Positions 1 through 15,341 of a stretch of DNA of 64,000 bases are shown here, piece after piece. The stretch's first letter is position 1. Every line of letters begins with the position of its first letter. The position numbers were made by a program, and so were the translations under genes. The stretch is taken from positions 340,001-404,000 of the forward strand of contig NC_012526.1 of NCBI RefSeq assembly GCF_000020685.1, given 5' to 3'. The stretch is from Deinococcus deserti VCD115. GTDB lineage: Bacteria > Deinococcota > Deinococci > Deinococcales > Deinococcaceae. The notes beneath the pieces are model-generated. The model did not search any database, was not told the DNA's origin, and worked only from the letters and a program-made list of their open reading frames with translations.

Positions 1-196
1 TCCGGCGGCACTGGCGCTCGATACCCGGCTTCCTTTGGCGCAGGACAGCTACGTGCCGTTCCGTTCGGGGCGCCGCATGCCAGCCTACGTCGACGCTTTC
101 CCGGAGCGGCAACGCGTTCTGGTCAGCTTTGCCCTGCCTGCTGGGCGGAGCGAGCCCGATGCAGATAAACCGGAAGCTCCAGGGGACCAGTCCTGA
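1..196 (+). CDS. C-terminal end of an unidentified protein (cut by window edge)
   Basis: An open frame enters from the left edge and stops at TGA 194-196, giving about 64 residues that include YVPFRSGRRMPAYVD and an acidic tail. I do not recognise the family. The stop overlaps a CTG at 193 that I take as the start of folP, so this gene is probably translationally coupled to the folate genes. Its start lies outside the window. Confidence 0.55.
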   Translation, partial: PAALALDTRLPLAQDSYVPFRSGRRMPAYVDAFPERQRVLVSFALPAGRSEPDADKPEAPGDQS

Positions 197-1062
197 AGCG
201 GCACCAGCTGCACTTCGGCTTTCCAGTGCCCGGGGCACACCGCGCCGCGGAGGGGCGCTGGGCAGTGAACTGGACGGGCACCGCCGTGATGGGCATCCTG
301 AACGTCACGCCTGACAGTTTCAGTGATGGAGGGCGTCACGCTGCTGTTGAAGCTGCGCTGTCCAGGGCCAGAGCCATGCGCGAAGCTGGCGTGCTGATCC
401 TGGATATAGGCGGCGAAAGCACCCGCCCCGGTGCTGATCCGGTCCCGGCTGAAGTGGAGCTTGACCGCGTGCTGCCGGTGCTGCGCGTCATGGCGCAGGA
501 AAACGTGCTGATCAGCGTTGACACGATGAAGGCTGAGGTGGCGGACGCCGCCCTGAAGGCTGGCGCACACCTGATCAATGACGTGACTGGCCTGCAAAAC
601 CCCGAAATGGTGCGGGTCTGTGCCCAAGCTGGTGCACCAGCCTGCGTCATGCACATGCAGGGCGAGCCCCGCACCATGCAGGAGCGCCCGCACTACGAGG
701 ATGTGGTGGCCGAGGTTTACGGCTACCTGCGAGCTCAGGCTGTCCATGTGCTGGCTGCCGGCCTGCCGGATGTTCTGCTGGACCCCGGAATCGGCTTCGG
801 GAAGACGCGCGATCATAATCTGGCCCTGTTGCGTGCGCTGGATGATCTGACGGCTGGGCCCTTTCCGGTGCTGGTGGGAGTGAGCCGAAAGCGTCTGATT
901 GACTTTCTGGCTGGAGTCCCGGAGGCCGCGGAGCGTGATCCGGGCACTCTGGCACTTCATCTGCACGCGGCGCGTCACGGGGCTGCCGTGGTGCGGGCGC
1001 ACGCCGCCGAGGCCCATGTTCAGGCCCTGCGGGTGCAGGCAGCATTAGAATTCCAGGCATGA
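193..1062 (+). CDS. folP: dihydropteroate synthase
   Basis: Condenses 6-hydroxymethyl-dihydropterin diphosphate with 4-aminobenzoate to make dihydropteroate, in the cytoplasmic folate pathway. The family signature MGILNVTPDSFSDGG and the pterin-site stretch DIGGESTRPGA are visible near the N-terminus, with SVDTMKAEVA, INDVTG and DPGIGFGKT following in the expected order. About 289 residues if translation starts at CTG 193. That start has GGGGA at 182-186, 6 nt upstream, and overlaps the previous TGA. The alternative GTG 226 gives 278 residues but has no visible Shine-Dalgarno. First of three folate genes; its TGA overlaps the folB ATG (ATGA at 1059-1062). Confidence 0.93.
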   Translation: MKRHQLHFGFPVPGAHRAAEGRWAVNWTGTAVMGILNVTPDSFSDGGRHAAVEAALSRARAMREAGVLILDIGGESTRPGADPVPAEVELDRVLPVLRVMAQENVLISVDTMKAEVADAALKAGAHLINDVTGLQNPEMVRVCAQAGAPACVMHMQGEPRTMQERPHYEDVVAEVYGYLRAQAVHVLAAGLPDVLLDPGIGFGKTRDHNLALLRALDDLTAGPFPVLVGVSRKRLIDFLAGVPEAAERDPGTLALHLHAARHGAAVVRAHAAEAHVQALRVQAALEFQA

Positions 1063-1424
1063 GCCGCGTTGTCCTGGAAGGGCTGGAATTTCATGCCCGG
1101 CACGGCGTCTACGACACAGAGGCTGTGCTGGGCGCCCGCTTTGTGGTGGACGTGGAGCTGCATTACTCCTTTGCAGATATAGGTGACGACCTCTCAGAGG
1201 CCGTGAACTACGCCGTGGTCTATGCGGCTGTGAAGGAGGAAGTCACCCAGCAGCGCCACCAGCTGATCGAGGTGCTGGCCGCCAGCATTGCCCGGCGGCT
1301 GCTGCGCGACGAGCCCCGGTTGCGGCGTGTCCTGGTGCGGGTCCACAAGCCGTTCGCCCCGCTGCCTGGGGTGTTCCGTGACGTATACGCTGAACTTAAC
1401 CTGGAGCAGGAGGAGGCCAGCTGA
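1059..1424 (+). CDS. folB: dihydroneopterin aldolase
   Basis: Converts 7,8-dihydroneopterin to 6-hydroxymethyl-dihydropterin plus glycolaldehyde, the step before FolK. At 121 residues it has the usual family length. Typical FolB features are LEGLEFHARHGVYDTE at the N-terminus, DDLSEAVNYAVVYA in the middle, the QLIEVLAASIA helix with the active-site Glu, and VRVHKPFAPLPG near the end. Starts in an ATGA overlap with folP. Its stop overlaps a CTG at 1421 that appears to start folK, so the three genes form a coupled unit. Confidence 0.93.
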   Translation: MSRVVLEGLEFHARHGVYDTEAVLGARFVVDVELHYSFADIGDDLSEAVNYAVVYAAVKEEVTQQRHQLIEVLAASIARRLLRDEPRLRRVLVRVHKPFAPLPGVFRDVYAELNLEQEEAS

Positions 1425-1939
1425 GCGTCTCTAATGACGCCTACGTCGCGCTGGGAGCGAATCTGGGCGACGCCCACGGCACGCTGTGCTGGGCCCGTGA
1501 AGCCGTCACCAGCCTGGGGGACGTGCACGCGTCATCGCGTTTGTACCGCACGGCCCCGGTGGGTGGTCCCCCTGGCCAGCCGGACTACCTGAACGCTGCG
1601 CTGCACCTGCGGACAAGTCTCGACCCGCACGCGCTGCTCCAGGCCCTGCACCGTCTGGAGGACCAGGCCGGGCGGGAACGTCGTGAGCGCTGGGAGGCGC
1701 GGGTGCTGGACCTGGACCTGCTGCTGTATGGCGATCAGGTTCATGCGGGCCCCCTTCTCACACTGCCGCATCCCCGTGCCTGGGAGCGGGGGTTTGTGCT
1801 GTGCCCCCTTAACGATCTGAACCCGGCTCTGGCTCATCCATTGACTGGGGAGACCGTGGCGCAGGCGCTGAAGCGGGTGGAGCTTACCGGTGTAAGTGTG
1901 GCTGGGCTGGAATGGTCTCCCTTCAGGGGACACAGATAG
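1421..1939 (+). CDS. folK: 2-amino-4-hydroxy-6-hydroxymethyldihydropteridine diphosphokinase
   Basis: Pyrophosphorylates 6-hydroxymethyl-dihydropterin with ATP, giving the FolP substrate. The N-terminal family stretch YVALGANLGD lies upstream of the first in-frame ATG-like start (GTG 1523), so the real start must be earlier. The only suitable codon is CTG 1421, overlapping the folB stop as CTGA and preceded by a strong purine-rich GGAGGAGG at 1409-1416. Downstream motifs include SSRLYRTAPVGGPPGQPDYLN and RWEARVLDLDLLLYG, which carries the metal-binding acidic residues, then LPHPRAWERGFVL. About 172 residues, normal for HPPK. Confidence 0.85.
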   Translation: MSVSNDAYVALGANLGDAHGTLCWAREAVTSLGDVHASSRLYRTAPVGGPPGQPDYLNAALHLRTSLDPHALLQALHRLEDQAGRERRERWEARVLDLDLLLYGDQVHAGPLLTLPHPRAWERGFVLCPLNDLNPALAHPLTGETVAQALKRVELTGVSVAGLEWSPFRGHR

Positions 1940-1975
1940 GCCCGGGGCGCGTGGAGCGGTATGCTGGGTCTCAGC

Positions 1976-2470
1976 ATGAGTAACCAGACCTCTTCCTCCC
2001 GCCGTGGTGGTGCCGGACGCCCACTGCTGTGGCTGGCCATTCTTCTGAGCCTGCTGCTGCTGGGCTTTGTGGTCGTTGTGACCAGCCGCGCCAACCCGCT
2101 GTACAGTGACCGTGACACCCACGGCATCAGCAAATACAAGTTCCTGCAGGAGTGCAAGGAACACGCCGAGGATACGGAGAACCTGACCGTGGGCGCCATG
2201 GGCCAGAGCATTCCGCTCAAGACCCTCGTGTCGCAGGGGCAGCCGCTGGGCCCGAACGATCACGTTCACGCCGAATTCGAGGCGGATTCCGTCGAGCTTG
2301 TCAAGGCCGTGCAGCCGGTGCAGCAGGGTGGCTGGACCATGACCCTGCCGGTTACCATCGGCCTGACCCGTGCGGGTACGGCCCAGACCCTGGGTGAACT
2401 GCCGCTGGTCTGCTCGTACAGCAAGAAAGAAGGCAAAATCGTCGCGCAGGTGCAGCTGCCCAATCAGTAA
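1976..2470 (+). CDS. membrane-anchored protein of unknown function
   Basis: About 164 residues. A short Ser/Arg-rich N-terminus is followed by one strongly hydrophobic segment (WLAILLSLLLLGFVVVV, about residues 16-35), which predicts a single anchor with the rest outside the cytoplasm. The soluble part is polar with two cysteines (ECKEH and PLVCSYS) that could form a disulfide. I do not recognise the family. A -10-like TATGCT at 1960-1965 sits 10 nt before ATG 1976, which favours 1976 over the in-frame ATG 1961 lying inside that hexamer. A terminator follows. Confidence 0.75.
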   Translation: MSNQTSSSRRGGAGRPLLWLAILLSLLLLGFVVVVTSRANPLYSDRDTHGISKYKFLQECKEHAEDTENLTVGAMGQSIPLKTLVSQGQPLGPNDHVHAEFEADSVELVKAVQPVQQGGWTMTLPVTIGLTRAGTAQTLGELPLVCSYSKKEGKIVAQVQLPNQ

Positions 2471-2484
2471 GCATCGTGAAGCCG

Positions 2485-2530
2485 CAGGCGCCGCTCCGGA
2501 AGAGAGTCCAGAAGCGGCGCCTGTTTCTTG
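2485..2530 (+). terminator. rho-independent-like terminator
   Basis: Perfect 10-bp stem (AGGCGCCGCT at 2486-2495 with its complement at 2513-2522) followed by a T-rich GTTTCTT. Ends the transcript of the membrane-anchored protein. Confidence 0.7.
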
Positions 2531-2668
2531 TGTTGAATCCCCCCGGTTTTCTCCAGACTCCGTTCCCTTCGTTTCTTCAGCAGGACGATAGAGGGCAGGA
2601 TCGTTAACCGCGATTTCGAGGGGTCGTTGCGCCCGGAGCTCAGTGGCGCCGTGAAGAGGCAGTTCGTG

Positions 2669-2980
2669 TTACAGCGCCACCTCACCGCTGAGGCATTCCT
2701 CGGCGATGGCGCGGGCCAGCGGGTCACGGGTGCTGCGGGCGTAACTTACTCCCAGATGCAGGTGCTCCTGGCCGTCCTGACTGCCTCCCAGCGCAAGGGT
2801 CTGGTAGAAGGCCAGATGGGTGTGTGCAAGCAGTACATCGCGCGTCCGCTCCGGGGGGAGGCCACGCAGCAGAGACAGCGCCTCGCTGTAGGCGTCCAGG
2901 GCCCGGTGCTGCTCACCTTCCACCGCCCACTCGCGCCCAAGCTGCAGGGCCCGGGCAGCGGTCAGGTAGGCAGGTCGCAT
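2669..2980 (-). CDS. small TPR-like helical protein
   Basis: A 103-residue, all-helical protein. AARALQLGREWAVEGEQHRALDAYSEAL and the following RTRDVLLAHTHLAFYQTLAL have the spacing of tetratricopeptide-type helical hairpins. No enzymatic motif is visible, so a scaffolding role is only an inference. A -10-like TAGAAT (complement of 2988-2993) lies 7 nt before the ATG and no Shine-Dalgarno is seen, so translation is probably leaderless. Confidence 0.65.
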   Translation of the reverse strand: MRPAYLTAARALQLGREWAVEGEQHRALDAYSEALSLLRGLPPERTRDVLLAHTHLAFYQTLALGGSQDGQEHLHLGVSYARSTRDPLARAIAEECLSGEVAL

Positions 2981-2987
2981 ATTCCGG

Positions 2988-2993
2988 ATTCTA
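2988..2993 (-). promoter_or_regulatory. -10 element for leaderless transcript (TPR-like gene)
   Basis: TAGAAT on the minus strand, 7 nt before ATG 2980. No convincing -35 is visible. Confidence 0.45.
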
Positions 2994-3037
2994 GCTCATC
3001 GTGAATTCTGGCCTATGGTCGTCTGTGGTCTGAGACC

Positions 3038-3382
3038 CTAGGTGTTCAAGGGAAGCACTTGCAGCACACCGTTGTCTGCCGGACCATCGATGGTCACGAC
3101 CTCCAGCCGGCACGGCAGGTCATCGCGGCCATGTTCGCGTATCAGGTAACTCTGGGCGGCGCGGTGCATCAGCGCCAGCTTGCGTGACGTGACGCTTTCA
3201 GCAGCACTTCCGTGCCTCCGGGTGCGGCGCTGACGCACTTCCGTGAACACCAGCGTTCCGCAGGGCTCCCGCGTGACCAGATCAATTTCACCGCCCCGCA
3301 TGCGGTAGTTGCGCTGCAGGAGCTCGCGGCCCAGGCCCTGCAGATGGGCAGCGGCGCGAGCCTCGGCGTCAGCTCCCCTCAT
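3038..3382 (-). CDS. YraN/UPF0102 family putative endonuclease-fold protein
   Basis: About 114 residues with the restriction-endonuclease-like core of the UPF0102 (YraN) family: [19 protein letters not shown], then [21 protein letters not shown]. The GEID acidic pair and the E-V-R/K motif are the likely metal-binding residues. The usual Lys of EVK is Arg here. Start chosen at ATG 3382 (preceded by GAGG); an in-frame GTG at 3406 would add 8 residues. Last gene of a minus-strand operon with the HAD phosphatase (12-36 nt apart) and the dsRNA-binding protein. Cellular substrate unknown. Confidence 0.85.
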
Positions 3383-3418
3383 GCTGGCCTCTTCATGCCG
3401 GACCACTCACCGGGGGCT

Positions 3419-4102
3419 TCATGCCAGCCAGCTGCTCCACTCCCGGAAGTCGGGCACGGCCAGCTCAGCCCCGGCGCTCAGCAGGGCGTGGGCCGGGGCA
3501 GTGGTGCTCAGGGCCACCACCCGGCAGCCGGCGCCCGCTGCGCTGCGGACGCCGTTGACCGCGTCCTCGTGGGCCAGGCAGTCGGCCGGATCAAGTCCCA
3601 GGCGTGCGGCGCCCATCAAAAAGGGCTCGGGGTGAGGTTTGCCACGCGTGACGTCCTCACCCAGCACCCGGTAGCGGAAGCGGTCTCCGAACCCCAGCGC
3701 CTCCATGCCGAAGGCGACGTTCACCGCGTCGGCGCTGGTCACCAGGGCGAAGGGAATGCCGCGTGAATCCAGCACGTCCAGGTACCCACTCAAACCGGCC
3801 ACTTCCCGCAGGGCCCCCTGAGCCAGAGCGCGGTAGCGGCCCTCCTTGGCGTCGTGAAAGGTCCGGGCCAGCGTCTCGTCCGGCACCCGGCCGGTCAGGC
3901 GTTCGATGATCTCGGGATTGCGCCCACCGTCGACCTTGGTATCCAGGTCGTGCTCGGACAGATTCAACTTCAGCAGTTCGGCGGCGACCTCCTGCCACGC
4001 CTGACGGTGAAAGGCATTGTTGGCCGTCAGCACGCCGTCCATGTCGAACAGCACGCCGGCAGGCCGCCAGGGCCAGCCCTGCGCCCGTGTGACGGCGCTC
4101 AT
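3419..4102 (-). CDS. HAD-superfamily phosphatase/phosphoglucomutase-like hydrolase
   Basis: 227 residues of the HAD subfamily IA type. Motif I is FDMDGVLT near residues 18-25, with the nucleophilic and acid/base aspartates. Motif II is ALVTSADAV, the lysine is in [12 protein letters not shown], and motif III/IV is [18 protein letters not shown]. The N-terminal cap resembles beta-phosphoglucomutase relatives, but the substrate cannot be told from sequence. Its ATG overlaps the stop of the dsRNA-binding gene (ATGA at 4099-4102), so the two are translationally coupled. Confidence 0.85.
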   Translation of the reverse strand: MSAVTRAQGWPWRPAGVLFDMDGVLTANNAFHRQAWQEVAAELLKLNLSEHDLDTKVDGGRNPEIIERLTGRVPDETLARTFHDAKEGRYRALAQGALREVAGLSGYLDVLDSRGIPFALVTSADAVNVAFGMEALGFGDRFRYRVLGEDVTRGKPHPEPFLMGAARLGLDPADCLAHEDAVNGVRSAAGAGCRVVALSTTAPAHALLSAGAELAVPDFREWSSWLA

Positions 4103-4506
4103 TCGCTCAGGGGCCCGTGCCCCAGGTCCTGCAACAGGCCGCGGTACAGCCGGGCGGCGGCTCCACGCACCTCGTCCAGTGACGCTTCTTCAGGAGCCAG
4201 TTCTAGAGCGGTTTCCAGAGCCTGAGCCAGCACAGCCGAGTAGATAGGCCATGCACCGTCAACCGGTCCTTCCGCCGCGGCCTGTGGGCTGCGGGGGCTG
4301 CCCAGTGCCTGCAACGCTTCTTCCGCTGCCAACCGCTCAGCGTCCTTCTTGCTGCGGCCCTCGCCGGAACCCAGCTGCTGCCCGTCTACCATCACCACTG
4401 CACGGAACAGCCGCTCGTGTGCGGGGCCGTGGGTTTCAACCTCAAACACCGGGGCCGCGCGGCCCAGCGTTACCAGCCGGGCAATCAGGTCACCTTTCGC
4501 GTTCAT
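4099..4506 (-). CDS. stand-alone double-stranded RNA-binding domain protein
   Basis: 135 residues with one dsRBD covering about residues 1-70. The N-terminal helix [12 protein letters not shown] is followed by a strand region ending [14 protein letters not shown] and the RNA-contacting helix [17 protein letters not shown], which keeps the KK-x-A signature of RNase III C-termini. No RNase III catalytic domain precedes it; ATG 4506 is the true N-terminus. The C-terminal half is acidic and helical. First gene of the operon with the HAD hydrolase and YraN-like protein. An RNA-related role for the operon is an inference. Confidence 0.8.
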   Translation of the reverse strand: MNAKGDLIARLVTLGRAAPVFEVETHGPAHERLFRAVVMVDGQQLGSGEGRSKKDAERLAAEEALQALGSPRSPQAAAEGPVDGAWPIYSAVLAQALETALELAPEEASLDEVRGAAARLYRGLLQDLGHGPLSE

Positions 4507-4635
4507 GTGCTCAGCGTAGCGCGTGGGTATGCCACGCCCCGCCCTGCGCTAAGCTGCCATTCCGGAACAATTGAATGGGTCTGTGTCCCAGGTCGCCCAC
4601 TATGGCGGCGGCGCAGCCTGACTTCCGGAGGATTC

Positions 4636-5883
4636 ATGACCGACCTACGAGCGCACGCCGAACCCGCCCGCCGCCTTGTTCTGGGCCTTCAGCATTCCAT
4701 TGCCATGTTCGGCGCTACGGTCCTTGTGCCGATCCTGGTGGGACTTTCGCCGAGTGTGGCGCTGTTTGGTGCCGGTCTGGCCACGCTGCTGTTTCACCTG
4801 CTCACGCGGGGGCAGGTCCCGATTTTCCTGGGGTCGAGCTTCGCCTTCATTGCGCCGACTGCCCTGGTGGTCAAGGAGATGGGACCAGCCGCTGCCGCGG
4901 GTGGATTGATCGCGGCTGGTGCGATGTATCTGCTGTTTTCAGGACTGGTCAAGGTGTTCGGGACCCAGCGCCTGTTGCAGGTATTTCCGCCGGTCGTGAC
5001 TGGACCGGTCATTATCGTGATCGGCTTAGGCCTGTCCAGCGTGGCTGTGAACCAGGCCAAGAACAACTGGTGGCTGGCGCTGGTCACGCTCGGCGCCGCC
5101 GTCATTGCGAGCCTGTGGGGCCGCGGGCTGTTCCGGATGATTCCTATCCTGATAGGCGTCGTCACTGGATATCTGGTCTCGCTGCTGACAGGTCAGGTGG
5201 ACGCCGCTGCCCTCAGGGCGGTGGCTGAGGCGCCGCTGCTGGGCCTGCCTGACTTTCATGCCCCGACCTTTGACTGGCGGGCCGTGGCGATCATCGCGCC
5301 TGTGGCGGTCGTGACATTTATTGAGCACGTGGGAGACGTGATCGTCAACGGCCGTGTGGTCGGGAAGAACTTTCTGGAGAAGCCTGGACTCAGCCGGACC
5401 CTGTTCGCCGACGGAATCGCGAACATGAGCTCGGCCGCGCTGGGCGGCCCAGCGGCCACCACCTACGCCGAGAACACCGGCGTGCTCGCCCTGACCCGGG
5501 TCTATGACCCGCGTGTCCTGCAGATCGGCGCGGTGTTTGCCGTCCTCTTCGGCTGCTCTCCCAAGCTGGCTGCTGTTCTCAAGAGCCTGCCGCAGGGCGT
5601 GCTGGGCGGCGTGAGCGTCCTGCTGTTCGGCATGATCGCCTCGGTAGGCATCCGCACCCTGTCAGAGGCAAAAATCGACTTCGCACATAGCCGCAACCTG
5701 ATCGTCGTGTCTCTGATCCTGGTGCTGGGCCTGGGCGGGGCTGCCTTTCCAGTGGAAATTGCTGGCACCAACCTGCAACTGCAGGGCATGGCCCTGGCAG
5801 CCCTGGTGGGCATCATTGCGAACCTGATTCTGCCAGCACAGCGGCCTGAGGCGGACGACCCTAAGGAGCGAACCCTGCACTGA
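4636..5883 (+). CDS. uraA: uracil permease (NCS2 family)
   Basis: Proton-coupled uracil importer of the inner membrane. 415 residues with about 14 hydrophobic segments. [14 protein letters not shown] near the N-terminus, [11 protein letters not shown] in TM3, [12 protein letters not shown] in TM8 with the conserved Glu, and the NCS2 stretch [16 protein letters not shown] in TM10 are all present. Start chosen at ATG 4636 behind GGAGGA; the open frame runs upstream to 4417 without Shine-Dalgarno or family sequence. Monocistronic, divergent from the dsRNA-binding operon, ending in a strong terminator shared with uvrB. Confidence 0.93.
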   Translation: MTDLRAHAEPARRLVLGLQHSIAMFGATVLVPILVGLSPSVALFGAGLATLLFHLLTRGQVPIFLGSSFAFIAPTALVVKEMGPAAAAGGLIAAGAMYLLFSGLVKVFGTQRLLQVFPPVVTGPVIIVIGLGLSSVAVNQAKNNWWLALVTLGAAVIASLWGRGLFRMIPILIGVVTGYLVSLLTGQVDAAALRAVAEAPLLGLPDFHAPTFDWRAVAIIAPVAVVTFIEHVGDVIVNGRVVGKNFLEKPGLSRTLFADGIANMSSAALGGPAATTYAENTGVLALTRVYDPRVLQIGAVFAVLFGCSPKLAAVLKSLPQGVLGGVSVLLFGMIASVGIRTLSEAKIDFAHSRNLIVVSLILVLGLGGAAFPVEIAGTNLQLQGMALAALVGIIANLILPAQRPEADDPKERTLH

Positions 5884-5898
5884 AGCAGGCCACACGAC

Positions 5899-5936
5899 AC
5901 AGGGGCGCCTCTCAGATAGGAGGCGCCCCTGTCTTG
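5899..5936. terminator. bidirectional terminator between uraA and uvrB
   Basis: Perfect 12-bp GC-rich stem (CAGGGGCGCCTC at 5900-5911 with its complement at 5920-5931) followed by TCTTG. It lies between two convergent genes. Confidence 0.75.
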
Positions 5937-5953
5937 TATCGGTCAGCTTACGT

Positions 5954-7969
<2,016 letters not shown>

Positions 7970-8044
7970 GAAACCTCCACAGGCAGAGAGCACGGCAGAA
8001 CGGGCGGGATGGCGCAGGCTGAACGCCGAACGAATCCCCCCAGT

Positions 8045-8061
8045 TTACGCCCCTGACGTAA
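8045..8061. promoter_or_regulatory. RDRM-like palindrome upstream of uvrB
   Basis: TTACGCCCCTGACGTAA: perfect TTACG/CGTAA arms over 17 bp, the length of the Deinococcus radiation/desiccation response motif. On the uvrB strand it agrees with TTATGTCATTGACATAA at 12 of 17 positions and overlaps a -10-like TAAACT. Likely a DdrO repressor site. Confidence 0.6.
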
Positions 8062-8182
8062 GAGGAAGGTAAGCCGGATGGCGGACGTGAATGCTTGGGC
8101 AAGCCAGTGAGGCAAGCAGCAGAGTGGAGCGGCGCCTGCTCTACCCGGCGCAACTCCGGGTAGACGCTCCAGAAGTAAAACG

Positions 8183-9088
8183 TCAGAGAGCCTGCTGTTC
8201 CTGTGCGTCCAGCGCCTCGCGCGCCACCGTCAGAAACGCCTTCACGATGGGATTGGCCGGCTGGCGCTGGCGGTTCCACACCGCCACGATGTCCACCAGG
8301 GGAGCGTCCTCCAGCGGGCGGTACACCACTCCCGGCAGGGCCAGCCGGCTGAAGAACTGAATGGGCAGGAACACGCCCACGCCGGCGGCCACCAGGGACA
8401 GCAGTGTTGGGACCTCAATGGCCTCCTGCACGACATTGGGCGTGTAGCCGGCCGTGGACGTCCAGCGCATGACCTGGTCGAAGTACGTGGCGCGCAGGTG
8501 CCGTGGGAAGAACACGAAGGGCTCGTCGCGCAGCGCGGCAATGGTCAGGCGGCGTTTGCGTGCCAGCGGGTGCCCGGCCGGAAGCGCCGCGACCAGCGGC
8601 TGGCGCCACAGCGCGCGCGAATCCAGCCCCGGATCCCGGACGGGCAGCAGCATCAGGCCAATGTCAATCAGACCGCCGCGCAGGGCAGCTTCCTGTTCCT
8701 GCGCGGTCAGCTCACGCAGGTCCACGCTGACGTTCGGGTACAGCTCGCGGAAGCGCCGCACGATTTCCGGCAGGCCCCCAAATGCCAGACCGCTGACGAA
8801 GCCGACCGTCAGGCGGCCGACCTCTCCACGGGCCGCGCGCCGGGCCCGGTCCACGCTCTGACTTGCCAGCGCCAGCGTTTCCCGCGCGCCGATCAGGAAT
8901 TCCTGCCCGGCCGGAGTGAGCTGCACGCGGCGGGTAGTCCGAAGCACCAGCGGCACGCCGATTTCGTCTTCCAGATTACGGATCGAGTTGCTCAGCGCCT
9001 GCTGCACCACGAAGACGCGCTCAGCTGCCCGGCCAAAATGCTCTTCTTCGGCCAGGGCCACGAAATGTCGCAGGTGGCGGAGTTCCAT
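8183..9088 (-). CDS. LysR-family transcriptional regulator
   Basis: 301 residues. The N-terminal winged helix-turn-helix is typical: [20 protein letters not shown], then [20 protein letters not shown] and [15 protein letters not shown]. The remainder matches the periplasmic-binding-protein-like effector domain ([14 protein letters not shown] at its start). The effector and targets are unknown. Start codon shares one base with the Lrp stop (TGATG at 9086-9090), so the two regulators are co-translated. Both are divergent from the EamA exporter, a natural candidate target. Confidence 0.9.
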   Translation of the reverse strand: MELRHLRHFVALAEEEHFGRAAERVFVVQQALSNSIRNLEDEIGVPLVLRTTRRVQLTPAGQEFLIGARETLALASQSVDRARRAARGEVGRLTVGFVSGLAFGGLPEIVRRFRELYPNVSVDLRELTAQEQEAALRGGLIDIGLMLLPVRDPGLDSRALWRQPLVAALPAGHPLARKRRLTIAALRDEPFVFFPRHLRATYFDQVMRWTSTAGYTPNVVQEAIEVPTLLSLVAAGVGVFLPIQFFSRLALPGVVYRPLEDAPLVDIVAVWNRQRQPANPIVKAFLTVAREALDAQEQQAL

Positions 9089-9561
9089 CAGCGTCCCCGC
9101 ACCGGGGCTGCGCCCGGAACGGTGGACAGAGGCACGCTCGAAAGAATGATCGAGGTCACCGGTTCGCCGTAACGCTTCATGACGCCAATGACGGTCTCCA
9201 GGTGCGAGGTATCGGCCACAGCCAGTTTGAGGACGTAACAGTCTTCTCCAGTCACGCGGTCAGCCGACAGGACCTCCGGCAGCCGTCCCAGTTCCGCCAC
9301 AAAGGCGTCCTCCTGCCCGTACCGCAGGGTCAGGCGCAGGTAGGCCTGCAGTCCCTGGCCCAGCGCGCCAGGATTGATCTCGGCGCGGTAGCCACGGATG
9401 ACGCCCGCGTCTTCGAGTCGGCGGAGCCGCTCGGCCACGGCCGGTGCACTGAGTCCCACCCGGCGGCCGAGTTCACTGAAACTTAGCCGCGCATTCTCCT
9501 GAAGGGCCGCGAGGAGAAGACGACCTGTTTCGTCGAGAGGACGCGGGGAATCGTAAGTCAT
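9088..9561 (-). CDS. Lrp/AsnC-family transcriptional regulator
   Basis: About 157 residues. The N-terminal HTH ([50 protein letters not shown] split over two helices) is followed by the RAM effector domain with [18 protein letters not shown]. Start at ATG 9561; an in-frame earlier start at 9582 would place coding sequence in the divergent promoter region. The imperfect inverted repeat CCCA...TGGG just upstream of the start is a possible autoregulatory operator. Directly upstream of, and coupled to, the LysR gene; divergent from the EamA transporter. Confidence 0.88.
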   Translation of the reverse strand: MTYDSPRPLDETGRLLLAALQENARLSFSELGRRVGLSAPAVAERLRRLEDAGVIRGYRAEINPGALGQGLQAYLRLTLRYGQEDAFVAELGRLPEVLSADRVTGEDCYVLKLAVADTSHLETVIGVMKRYGEPVTSIILSSVPLSTVPGAAPVRGR

Positions 9562-9642
9562 ACCTGCCCAGTACTTTAACATTGGGGGTTGCAGTGCATT
9601 TACACCTTAGATTCTGACTGTACGCGCCCCTGCCCTGACTCT

Positions 9643-9648
9643 TAAGAT
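9643..9648 (+). promoter_or_regulatory. -10 element for leaderless transcript (EamA exporter)
   Basis: TAAGAT ends 7 nt before ATG 9656. No Shine-Dalgarno is seen. Confidence 0.5.
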
Positions 9649-9655
9649 TGCGTTC

Positions 9656-10546
9656 ATGACGACACGGCCCTTGCTTCAACCTGCTCCTCTGACGTTAACG
9701 GTGCTGGGGGCCCTCGCCGTGGTGTACGTGGTTTGGGGCAGCACCTATTACGCCATCAAGGTGGCTATCGGCAGCCTACCTCCTCTGGGAATGCTCGGGG
9801 TGCGCTTCGTGGTGGCGGGCATACTGCTGTACCTGTTCCTGCGGATGCGGGGTGCTGCGGCCCCGACCCGGCGCGAGTGGGCCTGGAGCGCAGTGATCGG
9901 CACCCTGCTGCTGGGTGGTGGCACCGGCTTCGTGACCCTGGCCGAGCGCGACGCGAGTTCCAGCGTCGCGGCCCTGATGATTGCCGTGTCGCCGCTGTTC
10001 GCCGGCATTTTTGCAGCGCTGTGGGGAGAGCGCACCCGGCGCCGGGAGTGGCTGGGGATCGGTGTGGGTCTGGTTGGGGTCGTGTTGCTCAACCTGGGAG
10101 AGCTGCGCGCTACACCTCTGGCGGCCATGCTGCTGGTGCTGGCGCCGCTGTGCTGGACCTTTGGCAGCCAATGGTCGCGCCGTCTGCCGCTGCCTGGGGG
10201 CCTGATGGGCAGCGCCGCGCAGATGCTGACCGGCGGGGCGGTTCTCGCCCTGCTGAGTGTGCTGACGGGAGAACGCTGGGGCACTCCTACGGCCGCCAGT
10301 GTCTGGGCGCTGGTCTATCTGACGGTCTTCGGCAGTCTGCTTGCCTATAGCGCTTACATGTATCTGGTCGCCCATACCCGCCCGGCCCTGGCCACCAGTT
10401 ACGCCTACGTCAACCCGGTGGTGGCGATCATTCTGGGCGTGATGCTGGGTGGAGAGCAGCTGGGAGCATTGGGTTGGGCGGCCCTGGCCGTCATCGTGGC
10501 GGGGGTCGGACTGGTCGTATGGCCAGGACAGCGCACAGAGGGGTGA
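9656..10546 (+). CDS. EamA/DMT-family transporter
   Basis: 296 residues with ten predicted transmembrane segments in two five-helix EamA repeats. The first begins [18 protein letters not shown], the family signature of RhaT/YdcZ-like drug/metabolite exporters; the second contains [31 protein letters not shown]. Such proteins usually export amino acids or other metabolites. The divergent Lrp regulator hints at an amino-acid-related substrate, which is inference only. Translation appears leaderless. Confidence 0.9.
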   Translation: MTTRPLLQPAPLTLTVLGALAVVYVVWGSTYYAIKVAIGSLPPLGMLGVRFVVAGILLYLFLRMRGAAAPTRREWAWSAVIGTLLLGGGTGFVTLAERDASSSVAALMIAVSPLFAGIFAALWGERTRRREWLGIGVGLVGVVLLNLGELRATPLAAMLLVLAPLCWTFGSQWSRRLPLPGGLMGSAAQMLTGGAVLALLSVLTGERWGTPTAASVWALVYLTVFGSLLAYSAYMYLVAHTRPALATSYAYVNPVVAIILGVMLGGEQLGALGWAALAVIVAGVGLVVWPGQRTEG

Positions 10547-10602
10547 CGCTGTCTTCGCCCCGATTAACCAGCACTCATGGTGAGTCCATGCATACTCGCG
10601 TG

Positions 10603-10632
10603 TTGGAAGTGTGGAAAGCAGAAGCCTAGACT
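10603..10632 (+). promoter_or_regulatory. sigma-70 promoter of aceE (leaderless)
   Basis: TTGGAA at 10603-10608, 18-bp spacer, TAGACT at 10627-10632, then only 7 nt to ATG 10640. Confidence 0.6.
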
Positions 10633-10639
10633 GGGGAGC

Positions 10640-13369
<2,730 letters not shown>

Positions 13370-13394
13370 GCGTTAAGGCGAGCCCGCGTAGACG

Positions 13395-13444
13395 GGTGGG
13401 CCCGGACTGAAACAATAGACACCGCGCCCGCCCCCACCTTTTTT
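13395..13444 (+). terminator. possible attenuator between aceE and aceF
   Basis: GGTGGG near 13396 can pair with CCCACC at 13433-13438, directly before a run of six T (13439-13444). The loop is long and GC-rich and could refold. It may adjust aceF expression relative to aceE. Confidence 0.3.
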
Positions 13445-13469
13445 CCTGACCCATAAGGAGCCGTGAGCC

Positions 13470-15332
<1,863 letters not shown>

Positions 15333-15341
15333 GCCACCCCT

